Shown here: in pieces, positions 1 through 6,946 of the stretch
How the letters are laid out: each line of letters begins with the position of its first letter
Numbering within the stretch: the first letter of the stretch is position 1
Source of the DNA: Cytophagales bacterium
GTDB lineage: Bacteria > Bacteroidota > Bacteroidia > Cytophagales > Cyclobacteriaceae
Length of the DNA: 9,818 bases
Direction of reading: 5' to 3'
Assembly (NCBI GenBank): GCA_003504855.1
Contig: DNZD01000297.1
Coordinates: 1-9,818 of the forward strand
Made by a program: the position numbers and the translations under genes
The notes under the pieces: model-generated
Told to the model about the DNA's origin: nothing
Database searches by the model: none
What the model saw: the letters and a program-made list of their open reading frames with translations, nothing else

Positions 1-324
1 AAGAAGGGGTAGAACCGCACGCAAGCACCGTACAGCACCCAGCACCTGAAGTTCAAATTCTGCCCGGAATTCCTCATCCGTTAAGCGGTGGAAAGGCTTG
101 AGGTTGATGGCTCCGGGACAATAAACAAATCCGTGCACTTGAGCAGGTAAACTGTTTGTCGGCAACTCCTCGCGGGTGACATCAACAGGGATATGCCTGT
201 CGGATGACGCCCGATTTGTCCGGGAAGCAGTCCATACCTCATGTCCTTGGCTGACGAGCAATTCACCTATGGCAGCTCCGATACCGGAGTTGCCACCGAC
301 CAAAAGAAAGTTTTTTTGCACCAT
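1..324 (-). CDS. SDR family oxidoreductase, partial (C-terminus outside window)
   Basis: Reads leftwards from ATG at 324-322 and stays open for 108 codons to the window edge, so only the N-terminal part is present. It starts with a hydrophobic strand leading into the glycine-rich GGNSGIG nucleotide-binding motif (residues 10-16), the classical short-chain dehydrogenase Rossmann signature. A second strand ends in a basic TASRTNR stretch (32-38), which in this family often goes with NADP(H) preference. The acid-hydrophobic pair D48-V49 fits the adenine-ring contact. VYCPGAI (67-73) sits where the NNAG motif normally lies. The catalytic Ser and YxxxK motifs would lie beyond the window, so activity cannot be judged and no substrate can be named. 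It is transcribed divergently from the trmH-like gene across a 49-bp gap. The family call is firm; the specific reaction is unknown. Confidence 0.9.
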   Translation of the reverse strand, partial: MVQKNFLLVGGNSGIGAAIGELLVSQGHEVWTASRTNRASSDRHIPVDVTREELPTNSLPAQVHGFVYCPGAINLKPFHRLTDEEFRAEFELQVLGAVRCLRAVLPLL

Positions 325-373
325 GTCCGTTGTACCTTAGTGCCTTCAACAAACCAGGAGGGCAATTGTTTTG
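325..373. promoter_or_regulatory. Divergent intergenic region between SDR gene and trmH
   Basis: This 49-bp gap must hold the start signals for both divergent genes, unless one of them is transcribed from inside its neighbour. TACCTTAG at 333-340 differs by one base from the Bacteroidota -7 consensus TAnnTTTG on the plus strand, but no TTTG lies at the usual -33 distance, so it is only a weak candidate. The clearest signal is the purine-rich AGGAGGG at 356-362. Confidence 0.35.
356..362 (+). promoter_or_regulatory. Strong Shine-Dalgarno-like AGGAGGG before trmH
   Basis: AGGAGGG is a near-perfect complement to the 16S anti-SD. It ends 8 nt before TTG 371 and 11 nt before ATG 374, which are adjacent and in frame. 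The spacing slightly favours the TTG, the codon identity favours the ATG; the two proteins differ by one Met. None of the other complete genes here has such a sequence, as expected for Bacteroidota, which rarely use SD pairing. Confidence 0.5.
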
Positions 374-1060
374 ATGGACGCCGCCAACCAAACACTTCGA
401 CTGACTGCTTATTTCAGTCAGTTTATTACCGAGCACAAACGTGCATTTATGGATCGCGTGCTTGACAACCGAACGCGTTACGTCACGATTGTATTAGAAG
501 ACATATACCAGTCCCAAAATGCCAGCGCAGTGATCCGCACCTGCGAGTGCCTCGGCTTACAGGACATTCACATTATAGAAACCCGGAGTTCCTGGTCCAC
601 CAATAAGCAAGTGCTGAAGGGGTCCAACAAATGGCTGGACCTGAAACGCTATAAGGAAAAAGACACCAATAATACCGCAGTATGTTTTGAAAACCTGCGG
701 GCTCAGGGATATCGTATTGCGGTTACTGATCCAACGCCCGATGGAGTGCCCGTTCATGATGTGCCACTTGATCGTCCGTTGGCGCTGGTGATGGGTAATG
801 AAAAGCACGGTAGTTCAACCTATGCCCTGGAGCACGCTGATCTGAAAGTGAACATCCCCATGGTTGGCTTTACCGAGAGTTTTAATATTTCGGTGAGTGC
901 GGCAATATGTCTCAACTCCATGCTTCACCGATTGCGTCAAGCTGACCTTCCCTGGCAACTGACGGCAGGGCAGAAGGATCAATTGCGACTGAATTGGTAC
1001 AAGAAGGTAGTTCGAAGGGCCGAGTTGCTGGAACGTGAGTTTATGCGTTCAATTGAGTAA
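374..1060 (+). CDS. trmH: tRNA (guanosine-2'-O-)-methyltransferase, TrmH/SpoU family
   Basis: A 228-residue SPOUT-class methyltransferase, about the length of E. coli TrmH, which methylates the ribose of G18 in the tRNA D-loop using S-adenosylmethionine. All three SpoU motifs are visible: motif 1 QNASAVIRT (48-56) with the conserved N49 and the probable catalytic R55; motif 2 ALVMGNEKHG (137-146); and motif 3 IPMVGFTESFNISVSAA (161-177), which forms the knotted cofactor site. The SNKW stretch (84-87) matches the SNSW of E. coli TrmH. The short N- and C-terminal helical extensions also fit TrmH rather than the longer TrmH-like RlmB, which carries an L30e-like N-terminal domain. ATG 374 was chosen; TTG 371 directly before it is a possible alternative. 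The SanA-like gene follows after 25 nt and is probably cotranscribed. The exact target nucleotide is inferred from similarity. Confidence 0.9.
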   Translation: MDAANQTLRLTAYFSQFITEHKRAFMDRVLDNRTRYVTIVLEDIYQSQNASAVIRTCECLGLQDIHIIETRSSWSTNKQVLKGSNKWLDLKRYKEKDTNNTAVCFENLRAQGYRIAVTDPTPDGVPVHDVPLDRPLALVMGNEKHGSSTYALEHADLKVNIPMVGFTESFNISVSAAICLNSMLHRLRQADLPWQLTAGQKDQLRLNWYKKVVRRAELLEREFMRSIE

Positions 1061-1085
1061 ATTTAAGCCGGCTTATTTCGATAAA

Positions 1086-1733
1086 ATGTCTATCCGTGTC
1101 TGGTTGGTACGCGTTGGGGGAGGTGTACTGCTGATTGCAGGCTTGTTTGTGCTTATTGCCAATTTTTGGGTGGTCGAAAGTACAACGGATGAAATCTTCT
1201 CTGATTACGCCCAACTGCCCAGTAACCCCGTCGGTCTTGTCCTCGGTACCAGCAGTCGCCTCGCCTCGGGAGCGCCAAACCCGTTCTTCAATAACCGCAT
1301 GGAGACAGCAGCGGAACTGTACCGCCTGGGTAAGATCAGTCATATCATCGTAAGCGGCGACAACCGCACGCGGTATTATAATGAACCGCTGGAAATGAAA
1401 AAGGCCCTGATAAAACTGGGGATCCCGGATTCAGCCATTACCCTTGACTATGCAGGGCTTCGAACCCTGGACTCCGTTATAAGAAGTAAGGAAATTTTTG
1501 GCCAGGATCACATCACCATCATTACCCAGACCTTTCACTCCTACCGCGCTATTTTCATCAGCCGGTTCTATGATATCAACGCAGTGGCTGTAGTTGTGGC
1601 CGACCCCGAACAAGAGTCATCAGTGAAAGTGCATGTCCGGGAATACTTCGCACGGGCAAAGGCGATCCTGGACCTTTATGTGCTGAAGACCGCCCCGCGT
1701 CATTTGGGGGAAAAGGAACCCATCATCATCTGA
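1086..1733 (+). CDS. sanA: SanA/YdcF-like DUF218 membrane protein
   Basis: A 215-residue protein closely resembling E. coli SanA, a DUF218 inner-membrane protein linked to envelope barrier function (vancomycin exclusion at high temperature). One N-terminal membrane anchor (about 8-30) is followed by a DUF218 domain facing the periplasm. Visible motifs are VLGT (52-55), SGDN (90-93), YNEP (98-101), DYAGLRTLDS (121-130), TQTFHSYRA (147-155) and REYFAR (186-191 or thereabouts), all matching the SanA pattern; the conserved acidic and His residues suggest a hydrolase-like site, but the reaction is not established. ATG 1086 was chosen because the basic residues and membrane segment follow directly. 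A GTG at 1035 would add 17 residues and overlap trmH by 26 nt. There is no clear SD. It lies 25 nt after trmH and 61 nt before the first DUF5686 gene. Confidence 0.88.
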   Translation: MSIRVWLVRVGGGVLLIAGLFVLIANFWVVESTTDEIFSDYAQLPSNPVGLVLGTSSRLASGAPNPFFNNRMETAAELYRLGKISHIIVSGDNRTRYYNEPLEMKKALIKLGIPDSAITLDYAGLRTLDSVIRSKEIFGQDHITIITQTFHSYRAIFISRFYDINAVAVVVADPEQESSVKVHVREYFARAKAILDLYVLKTAPRHLGEKEPIII

Positions 1734-1770
1734 AATAGTCAACCCACTTCGGCTTGCCGCTTTCAATCTT

Positions 1771-1783
1771 TGTATTTTGCCGC
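1771..1783 (+). promoter_or_regulatory. Candidate -7-like element before first DUF5686 gene
   Basis: TGTATTTTGCCGC lies 11 nt before ATG 1795 and aligns without gaps with similar elements ahead of the second DUF5686 gene, thrS and infC, sharing an invariant TTGC. It resembles the Bacteroidota TAnnTTTG box imperfectly, and no convincing -33 TTTG is seen at normal spacing. If used, the 5' leader would be only a few nucleotides long. Confidence 0.35.
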
Positions 1784-1794
1784 CGTTGCAACCT

Positions 1795-4293
1795 ATGATC
1801 AGGAATCAACTGCTCCATTTGTTTTGGCTTTGGGCGGCATGCAACATCGCGCAGGCACAGGTCACGGTCGTGCAGGGCAAAGTAACGGATTCAGGCACCG
1901 GCGACGCTATCCCTTTTGTCAATGTCGTCTTTCGGGGCACTTCCGCCGGGGCTACAACAGACTTTGATGGTAAATTCAGGATTCAGACCAACCTCCCGGT
2001 TGACTCGGTTCAAGCTTCATACATAGGTTACAAGCCCCGCACACGGGCCATTCGTCGTGGTACATCCCAGGTTGTGAACTTCCAGCTCGATGAAGAAACA
2101 ACCGCACTGCAGGAAATCGTGGTACACGCCGGCGAAAATCCGGCCTGGGCGGTAATGCGTGAAGTGGTAAAGCACAAAGGAGAAAACGACAAGCGTTCTC
2201 TCAGTGCCTATGAATATGATACCTACACCAAAATCGAGGTAGATGTAGATCACATTTCCGACAAGCTTCGGCAAAAGCACATCATGAAGAAAATCGCCCA
2301 GGTGCTGGACAGTGTTGACCGGATTGCGGGTGAAGATGGTAAACCTATCCTGCCTTTATTCATCACGGAGAGCATTTCCAAAATCTATTACCGTGATAAC
2401 CCCAGGCTCAAAAAGGAAAATATTGAGAAAACCAGAATTAACGGAGTGGGCGTGGAGAGTGGTACGTTGATTACGCAGTTGATTGGCTCTTCATTTCAGG
2501 AATATAACTTCTACCAGAATTGGCTGAATATTCTCTCCAAGGACTTCGTGTCGCCACTCGCCGACGGCTGGCGGCTGTATTATGATTTTGAACTTACAGA
2601 CAGCCTGTTGATTGGAAGCGACTTTTGCTACCGGCTGGATTTTGTGCCGAAGAGTTCACATGACCTGGCATTCACCGGCACCATTTGGGTAACCCGTGAA
2701 GGCTATGCCTTACGGCAAATTGATGCGGTGATGAGCAAACAGGCCAATGTTAATTTTGTGGAACGCATCCGGATCCAGCAAGAGCTGATGAAGACATCAT
2801 TGGGGCCGTGGCTACCGGTAAAAAACAGGCTCCTGGTTAACCTCGGCGAACTAACTCCCAACTCAGCAGGCATGCTGGCGAAGTTCTATACAAGCAATAA
2901 GAATTTTGTGGTTGACAGGCCACAGCCGGCAGTATTCTATCAACAACCGATCGAGGTAGCGGAAGATGCCACTCAACGCGAAACAGACCAATATTGGGAC
3001 AGCCTGCGGCATGAGCCTTTGAGCAACACTGAAAAGAGTGTGTACCGGATGATCGACACCCTGAAGAATATCCCGGTGATCCGGACATACACGGACATTA
3101 TCAAGGTGGCCATCGATGGATACTATAACATAGGAAAAATTGAAGTGGGACCTTATCTCGCTATCGCCGCCTGGAACAATATTGAAGGCTTTCGCTGGCA
3201 GGGTGGATTTAAGACAAATGAGAACTTCAGCAGGAAGTGGATGCTGGGAAGTCAGGTGGCTTACGGTTTCACTGATCAGCGCATGAAGTACTCCGCATTT
3301 GTCACCCGCATACTTTCGAGAAAACGTTGGACCACAGTCAACTTCCGAATCCGGAGTGATATTGCCAGAATTGGAATTGATGATGAAAACCTCGCGGATA
3401 ATCCCTTATTTCTTGCTGCATCCAGATGGGGAATATTCAGGCGAGGCTATTATTTCGATGAGGCTCGTCTAAGCATCTCCCGACAGTTCTTCAAGGGATT
3501 CAGCCAGCGACTCTCGTTCCGCCGATGGACCTTTCGCCCTACTTATGATTTTGGTTACTACCAGGATCCCAATGATACCTCATCGCCCATACTGGACTCA
3601 TTCGTCGCATCTGAGGTGTCCTGGGAAACCCGTTTTGCACGCGATGAATTGTTTATTCAGAATGGCAATGAACGCGTGAGCCTCGGAGCGCTTCGGTGGC
3701 CTACCATAACACTCCGTTACACCCACGGATTTAAAGACCTGATGGGTGGGAGCTTTAACTATGATAAAATAAGGCTTAATGTGACGAAACGAATTAAGAT
3801 GGGACCTCTGGGTGTAGGTAAAGTAACTGCCACCGGAGAGTATATCTTCAATGATCTTCCATACCCCTTGCTGGCACTTCACCTGGGTAATCAAACTCCA
3901 TTGTATGCCGCTGTGACGTACAACCTGATGAACTATGGCGAGTTCATCAGTGATCACTATGCGTCTATGCAGTACCGACAGTACTTTGAAGGATTTCTGG
4001 TTAACCGGGTTCCATTATTGAATAAACTTAACTGGCGGCTATTGGCGACGGGCAATGTGATCATCGGAGGAATGCGTTCCGGTAACCAAAACCTGATTGC
4101 CCAACATACTGCCGATGGAGCACCAACCCTGGCCGCAGGGTATTTTACCGGCAAACCTTATGTGGAGTTGGGTTACGGGGTTGAAAATATCTTCCGTTTC
4201 CTGCGTGTAGATTTCATTCACCGCCTTAGTTATCTTGATCACCCGAATGTGCGCCCTTTTGGTATTTTCTTTACGGCACAGTTTCAGCTTTGA
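1795..4293 (+). CDS. Outer-membrane protein with CarboxypepD_reg-like and DUF5686 domains (copy 1)
   Basis: An 832-residue exported protein. A signal peptide (about 1-22, ending AQA-Q) is followed by a CarboxypepD_reg-like beta-sandwich (about 27-98), recognised from GKVTDSGTGDAIPFVNV, the TDFDGKF turn (55-61) and ASYIGYK (74-80). After a short linker, the DUF5686 region begins near GENPAW (113-118) and runs to the C-terminus. The later half (about 455-832) is rich in alternating aromatic strands and ends TAQFQL, as expected of an outer-membrane beta-barrel. No TonB plug domain is seen between the sandwich and the barrel, so it is not a classical SusC-type receptor. The function of DUF5686 is not established. 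ATG 1795 is chosen because the signal peptide begins there; TTG 1777 would add six residues. A collinear paralogue follows after 85 nt. Family call firm; role unknown. Confidence 0.9.
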   Translation: MIRNQLLHLFWLWAACNIAQAQVTVVQGKVTDSGTGDAIPFVNVVFRGTSAGATTDFDGKFRIQTNLPVDSVQASYIGYKPRTRAIRRGTSQVVNFQLDEETTALQEIVVHAGENPAWAVMREVVKHKGENDKRSLSAYEYDTYTKIEVDVDHISDKLRQKHIMKKIAQVLDSVDRIAGEDGKPILPLFITESISKIYYRDNPRLKKENIEKTRINGVGVESGTLITQLIGSSFQEYNFYQNWLNILSKDFVSPLADGWRLYYDFELTDSLLIGSDFCYRLDFVPKSSHDLAFTGTIWVTREGYALRQIDAVMSKQANVNFVERIRIQQELMKTSLGPWLPVKNRLLVNLGELTPNSAGMLAKFYTSNKNFVVDRPQPAVFYQQPIEVAEDATQRETDQYWDSLRHEPLSNTEKSVYRMIDTLKNIPVIRTYTDIIKVAIDGYYNIGKIEVGPYLAIAAWNNIEGFRWQGGFKTNENFSRKWMLGSQVAYGFTDQRMKYSAFVTRILSRKRWTTVNFRIRSDIARIGIDDENLADNPLFLAASRWGIFRRGYYFDEARLSISRQFFKGFSQRLSFRRWTFRPTYDFGYYQDPNDTSSPILDSFVASEVSWETRFARDELFIQNGNERVSLGALRWPTITLRYTHGFKDLMGGSFNYDKIRLNVTKRIKMGPLGVGKVTATGEYIFNDLPYPLLALHLGNQTPLYAAVTYNLMNYGEFISDHYASMQYRQYFEGFLVNRVPLLNKLNWRLLATGNVIIGGMRSGNQNLIAQHTADGAPTLAAGYFTGKPYVELGYGVENIFRFLRVDFIHRLSYLDHPNVRPFGIFFTAQFQL

Positions 4294-4378
4294 TTCAGGT
4301 GCCGGCCCTTGACCCGGATTGCATTTTTGGATATTATGCCTGATAATTGCGCCGGTTTATACCTAACATTTAATACCC
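4294..4378 (+). promoter_or_regulatory. Intergenic region between the two DUF5686 genes with -7-like element
   Basis: This 85-nt spacer contains TGATAATTGCGCC at 4341-4353, one base different over its first ten positions from the element before infC (8938-8947). TTTG at 4326-4329 lies only 12 nt upstream, shorter than the usual -33/-7 spacing. A CCGG...CCGG pair (about 4303-4318) with a following T5 run could fold, but its 4-bp stem is too weak to call a terminator. The second copy may therefore have its own promoter or be read through from the first. Confidence 0.35.
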
Positions 4379-6880
4379 TTGAACACCACTTTCCGGTTAT
4401 GGTTTTGGGTTGCTCTTGCCCTGACCGGTTACACTGCTTTTGCTCAGGAAATTTCTCTTACGGGAAGGGTCACTGATGCCGCAACGGGTGACCCCATTCC
4501 ATTTGCGAACGTGGTCTTCAAAGGACTAGGTACCGGCGCAACCACCGACTTCGATGGTAACTTCAAAATCCGCACCAACAGGCAGGCAGACTCCGTCGTT
4601 GCCAGCTATGTAGGTTATAAAAGCAAGACAAAAGCCGTTGCGGGTACCAATGGCGTGATCAATTTTCAACTGGAAGAAGATGTAACCAATTTACCAGAAG
4701 TGGTTGTCAAGGCCGGCGAGAACCCTGCCTTCGAAGTGCTCCGGGCTGTTGTAAGAAACAAAGACCGGAATGACAAGCGCAACTTGTCTGCCTATGAGTA
4801 CGATGTCTATACCAAAATGGAAGTGGATGTCGACAACATCTCCGAAAAGCTGCGCAACAAGAAGGTAATGAAGAAAATCGCCCAGGTCCTGGACAGTATG
4901 GAGCAGGTAACCGGTGAAGATGGCAAGCCCATTTTGCCTTTGTTCATAACCGAATCAAGTTCACGATTCTATTACCGGAATGCCCCCGCCATCAAGACCG
5001 AAAAAATTCTGAAAACAAGAATCAGTGGAGTAGGCCTGGACGATGGATCAATGGTCACCCAGCTCGTCGGATCGAGTTTTCAGGAGTATAATTTTTACCA
5101 AAATTGGATCACAATTATTAATAAGAATTTTGTTTCTCCGATCGCCGATGGATGGCGTGCTTACTATGACTATGACCTGATCGATAGCCTGATGGTAGGT
5201 GATGATTTCTGCTATCGGTTGGATTTTTATCCCAAGAATCCCCTGGAATTGGCGTTTACCGGATCCATGTGGATCACTAAAGACCACTACGCCCTCAAAC
5301 AAATTGATGCGTCCATTGGTAAATCAGCCAATGTCAACTTCATAGATAAAATCCGCATCCAGCAAGAGTCGGCTCCAACAGATGCAGGCCCCTGGTTGCC
5401 GGTCAAGAACCGGGTTTTGGTTAACATCGGGGAAATCAGTAAGAATTCTGCCGGACTTCTTGGTAAGTTCTACACGAGCAACAAGCACGTTGTGGTAAAT
5501 CGTCCCCATCCCGCATCATTTTACGGCAAGCCCATTGTGGTGGATGAACAGGCCCAATTACAGGAACGTGATGCCTTCTGGGATTCCCTGCGCCATGAGC
5601 CCCTGAGCCGGGCTGAGAAGAGTGTGTATCGGATGATTGATACCATCAAGCACATCCCCATCGTGAAAACATATACGGAAGTATTTAAAGCGGTAGTGGA
5701 TGGTTATTATGACTTCGGCGGTATCGAGGCGGGACCATATCTCCGCACGATGGCCTGGAATACCGTGGAAGGCATTCGGGTGCAAGCCGGATTCAAAACG
5801 AATATGCACTTCAGTAAGAAAGTGATGTTTAGCGGTTACATGGCTTATGGATTTCAGGATACGCACCTCAAGTTCTCAGCTACCGGGCAGCGTATCTTTT
5901 CCCGAAACCATTGGACAACTTTCACTATGCGGGTGAGGAGGGATGTGCAGCGACTTGGCGTTGACGAAGAGGCCCTCGTTGGTAACCCGCTGTTCCTTAC
6001 CGCAGCACGGTGGGGACAATTCAAGCGTGCGTATTATTATGATGAATTTTATGCCGCCTTCCAGCGCGAAGTTGTGCGTGGTTTCTCGACCAGGATCGCG
6101 TTTAAGACCTATACATTTGAACCTACGTATCCGTTTGGGTACCACCGAAACATTGTAGACCTTAACCCGCCCATCTTTCAGGATTTTAATACCGCCGAAC
6201 TTCAGTTGGAGACAAGATGGGCCCGGGATGAGACTTTTCTTCAGAATGGAAATGAACGGGTAAGCCTGGGGCTCCGGAAATGGCCGGCGATTTCATTCCG
6301 GTTTACGCAGGGAATCAAGGGAATTGTTGGAAGTGACTACACCTATCGCAAATACCGGCTGTCTATTGACAAGCGTGTCCGCATGGGCTTTCTCGGCGTA
6401 GGCAATTTGTCGTTGTCCGGCGAATACATACCTGACCGGTTGCCGTACCCATTGCTCACCGTACACCTGGGAAACCAGTCGCCGATCTATTCGCAGTTTA
6501 CTTATAACCTGATGAACTTCGGCGAATTTGTAAGTGATGAATCGATCACCCTGCGGTACCGGCACTTCTTTGAAGGACTTATTCTCAACCGGATTCCATT
6601 GATGAACAAACTGAAGTGGAGGCTTGTGGGCACAGCCAACGTCATCTATGGCGGACTCACACGCTCCAACCGGAGACTTATCTCGGTATTCACACCCAGG
6701 GGAGACCCTGCCTTGAGAACCGGCTACTTTACTACCGGAATGCCCTATGTAGAAATGGGGTATGGGGTTGAGAACATCTTCAAGTTCATCCGTGTCGACT
6801 TCATTCACCGCCTGACCTATCTAAGTAACCCGGATGCGCGCAAATTTGGCGTACTGATCACCGCCCAGTTCAAGCTCTAG
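4379..6880 (+). CDS. Outer-membrane protein with CarboxypepD_reg-like and DUF5686 domains (copy 2), TTG start
   Basis: An 833-residue paralogue of the preceding gene with the same layout: signal peptide (about 1-23, ending AFA-Q), CarboxypepD_reg-like sandwich (about 27-98, with GRVTDAATGDPIPFANV and TDFDGNF), and a DUF5686 region from GENPAF (113-118) to the end, closing with TAQFKL typical of an outer-membrane barrel. The start is TTG 4379: an in-frame TAA lies at 4364-4366, and there is no internal Met before residue 147, so an ATG start would delete the signal peptide and most of the sandwich. Blocks best conserved with copy 1 include SSFQEYNFYQNW (232-243), the NGNERVSLG strand, NLMN(Y/F)GEF and GYGVENIF. 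The role is unknown; the pair may act on different substrates or under different conditions, which is inference. thrS begins 66 nt downstream. Confidence 0.9.
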   Translation: MNTTFRLWFWVALALTGYTAFAQEISLTGRVTDAATGDPIPFANVVFKGLGTGATTDFDGNFKIRTNRQADSVVASYVGYKSKTKAVAGTNGVINFQLEEDVTNLPEVVVKAGENPAFEVLRAVVRNKDRNDKRNLSAYEYDVYTKMEVDVDNISEKLRNKKVMKKIAQVLDSMEQVTGEDGKPILPLFITESSSRFYYRNAPAIKTEKILKTRISGVGLDDGSMVTQLVGSSFQEYNFYQNWITIINKNFVSPIADGWRAYYDYDLIDSLMVGDDFCYRLDFYPKNPLELAFTGSMWITKDHYALKQIDASIGKSANVNFIDKIRIQQESAPTDAGPWLPVKNRVLVNIGEISKNSAGLLGKFYTSNKHVVVNRPHPASFYGKPIVVDEQAQLQERDAFWDSLRHEPLSRAEKSVYRMIDTIKHIPIVKTYTEVFKAVVDGYYDFGGIEAGPYLRTMAWNTVEGIRVQAGFKTNMHFSKKVMFSGYMAYGFQDTHLKFSATGQRIFSRNHWTTFTMRVRRDVQRLGVDEEALVGNPLFLTAARWGQFKRAYYYDEFYAAFQREVVRGFSTRIAFKTYTFEPTYPFGYHRNIVDLNPPIFQDFNTAELQLETRWARDETFLQNGNERVSLGLRKWPAISFRFTQGIKGIVGSDYTYRKYRLSIDKRVRMGFLGVGNLSLSGEYIPDRLPYPLLTVHLGNQSPIYSQFTYNLMNFGEFVSDESITLRYRHFFEGLILNRIPLMNKLKWRLVGTANVIYGGLTRSNRRLISVFTPRGDPALRTGYFTTGMPYVEMGYGVENIFKFIRVDFIHRLTYLSNPDARKFGVLITAQFKL

Positions 6881-6891
6881 CATGGCTTTCA

Positions 6892-6929
6892 GGGTGCAAT
6901 CGACGCGCAAATGTTGCATATTTGCACCC
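6892..6929 (+). promoter_or_regulatory. Nested inverted repeats upstream of thrS
   Basis: GGGTGCAA (6892-6899) and TTGCACCC (6922-6929) form a perfect 8-bp inverted repeat around 22 nt. Inside, GCAAATGT (6907-6914) can pair with ATATTTGC (6918-6925) around a 3-nt loop, with one G-U pair. The two folds share 6922-6925 and so exclude each other. The right arm also overlaps a -7-like GCATATTTGC (6916-6925). It could be a DNA operator, an RNA leader switch if transcription starts upstream, or chance. No T-run follows, so it is not a normal intrinsic terminator. Confidence 0.4.
6916..6928 (+). promoter_or_regulatory. Candidate -7-like element before thrS
   Basis: CATATTTG (6917-6924) differs by one base from the Bacteroidota TAnnTTTG box, is followed by CACC, and lies 22 nt before ATG 6947. 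No good -33 TTTG is visible at about 19-20 nt upstream (GTG at 6894-6896 is the nearest). Transcription from it would begin around 6930 and would exclude the upstream ATG at 6911, supporting the start at 6947. Confidence 0.4.
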
Positions 6930-6946
6930 GAAAATTTCCTTGGCTC

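Larger units (their letters stand above)
1795..6880 (+). repeat. Tandem gene duplication (two DUF5686 paralogues)
   Basis: The genes at 1795-4293 and 4379-6880 encode proteins of 832 and 833 residues that align almost end to end with only a few single-residue gaps. Hand counts give 37 of 50 identical residues over positions 131-180, 41 of 60 over 221-280 and 32 of 45 at the C-terminus, with lower identity in the middle of the barrel. The DNA has diverged at many third positions, so this is an old duplication rather than a recent one or an assembly artefact. Confidence 0.9.

Noticed and set aside
1035..1085. GTG start for the SanA-like protein overlapping trmH
   Set aside because: The extra 17 residues precede the membrane anchor and have no counterpart in SanA proteins; ATG 1086 places basic residues and the membrane segment correctly.
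1750..1765. CGGCTTGCCG hairpin after the SanA-like gene as a terminator
   Set aside because: The stem would be 3-4 bp with a tiny loop and is not followed by a proper T run.
4300..4330. Intrinsic terminator after the first DUF5686 gene
   Set aside because: Only a 4-bp CCGG stem can form and several bases separate it from the T run.
6293..6808. A 171-codon antisense open frame inside the second DUF5686 gene
   Set aside because: Fully inside a well-supported coding region, with no recognisable domain or start signal.
1795..6880. TonB-dependent SusC-like receptors
   Set aside because: The N-terminal beta-sandwich is shared with SusC proteins, but there is no plug domain or TonB box, no SusD partner, and the rest matches the DUF5686 pattern.
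6911..6946. Earlier ATG for thrS adding 12 residues
   Set aside because: The extension is unlike any synthetase N-terminus and lies within a promoter-like element and inverted repeat; [11 protein letters not shown] from 6947 is a normal TGS-domain start.
6881..6946. T-box riboswitch upstream of thrS
   Set aside because: The gap is only 66 nt, no T-box consensus sequence or specifier loop layout is seen, and no terminator T-run follows.
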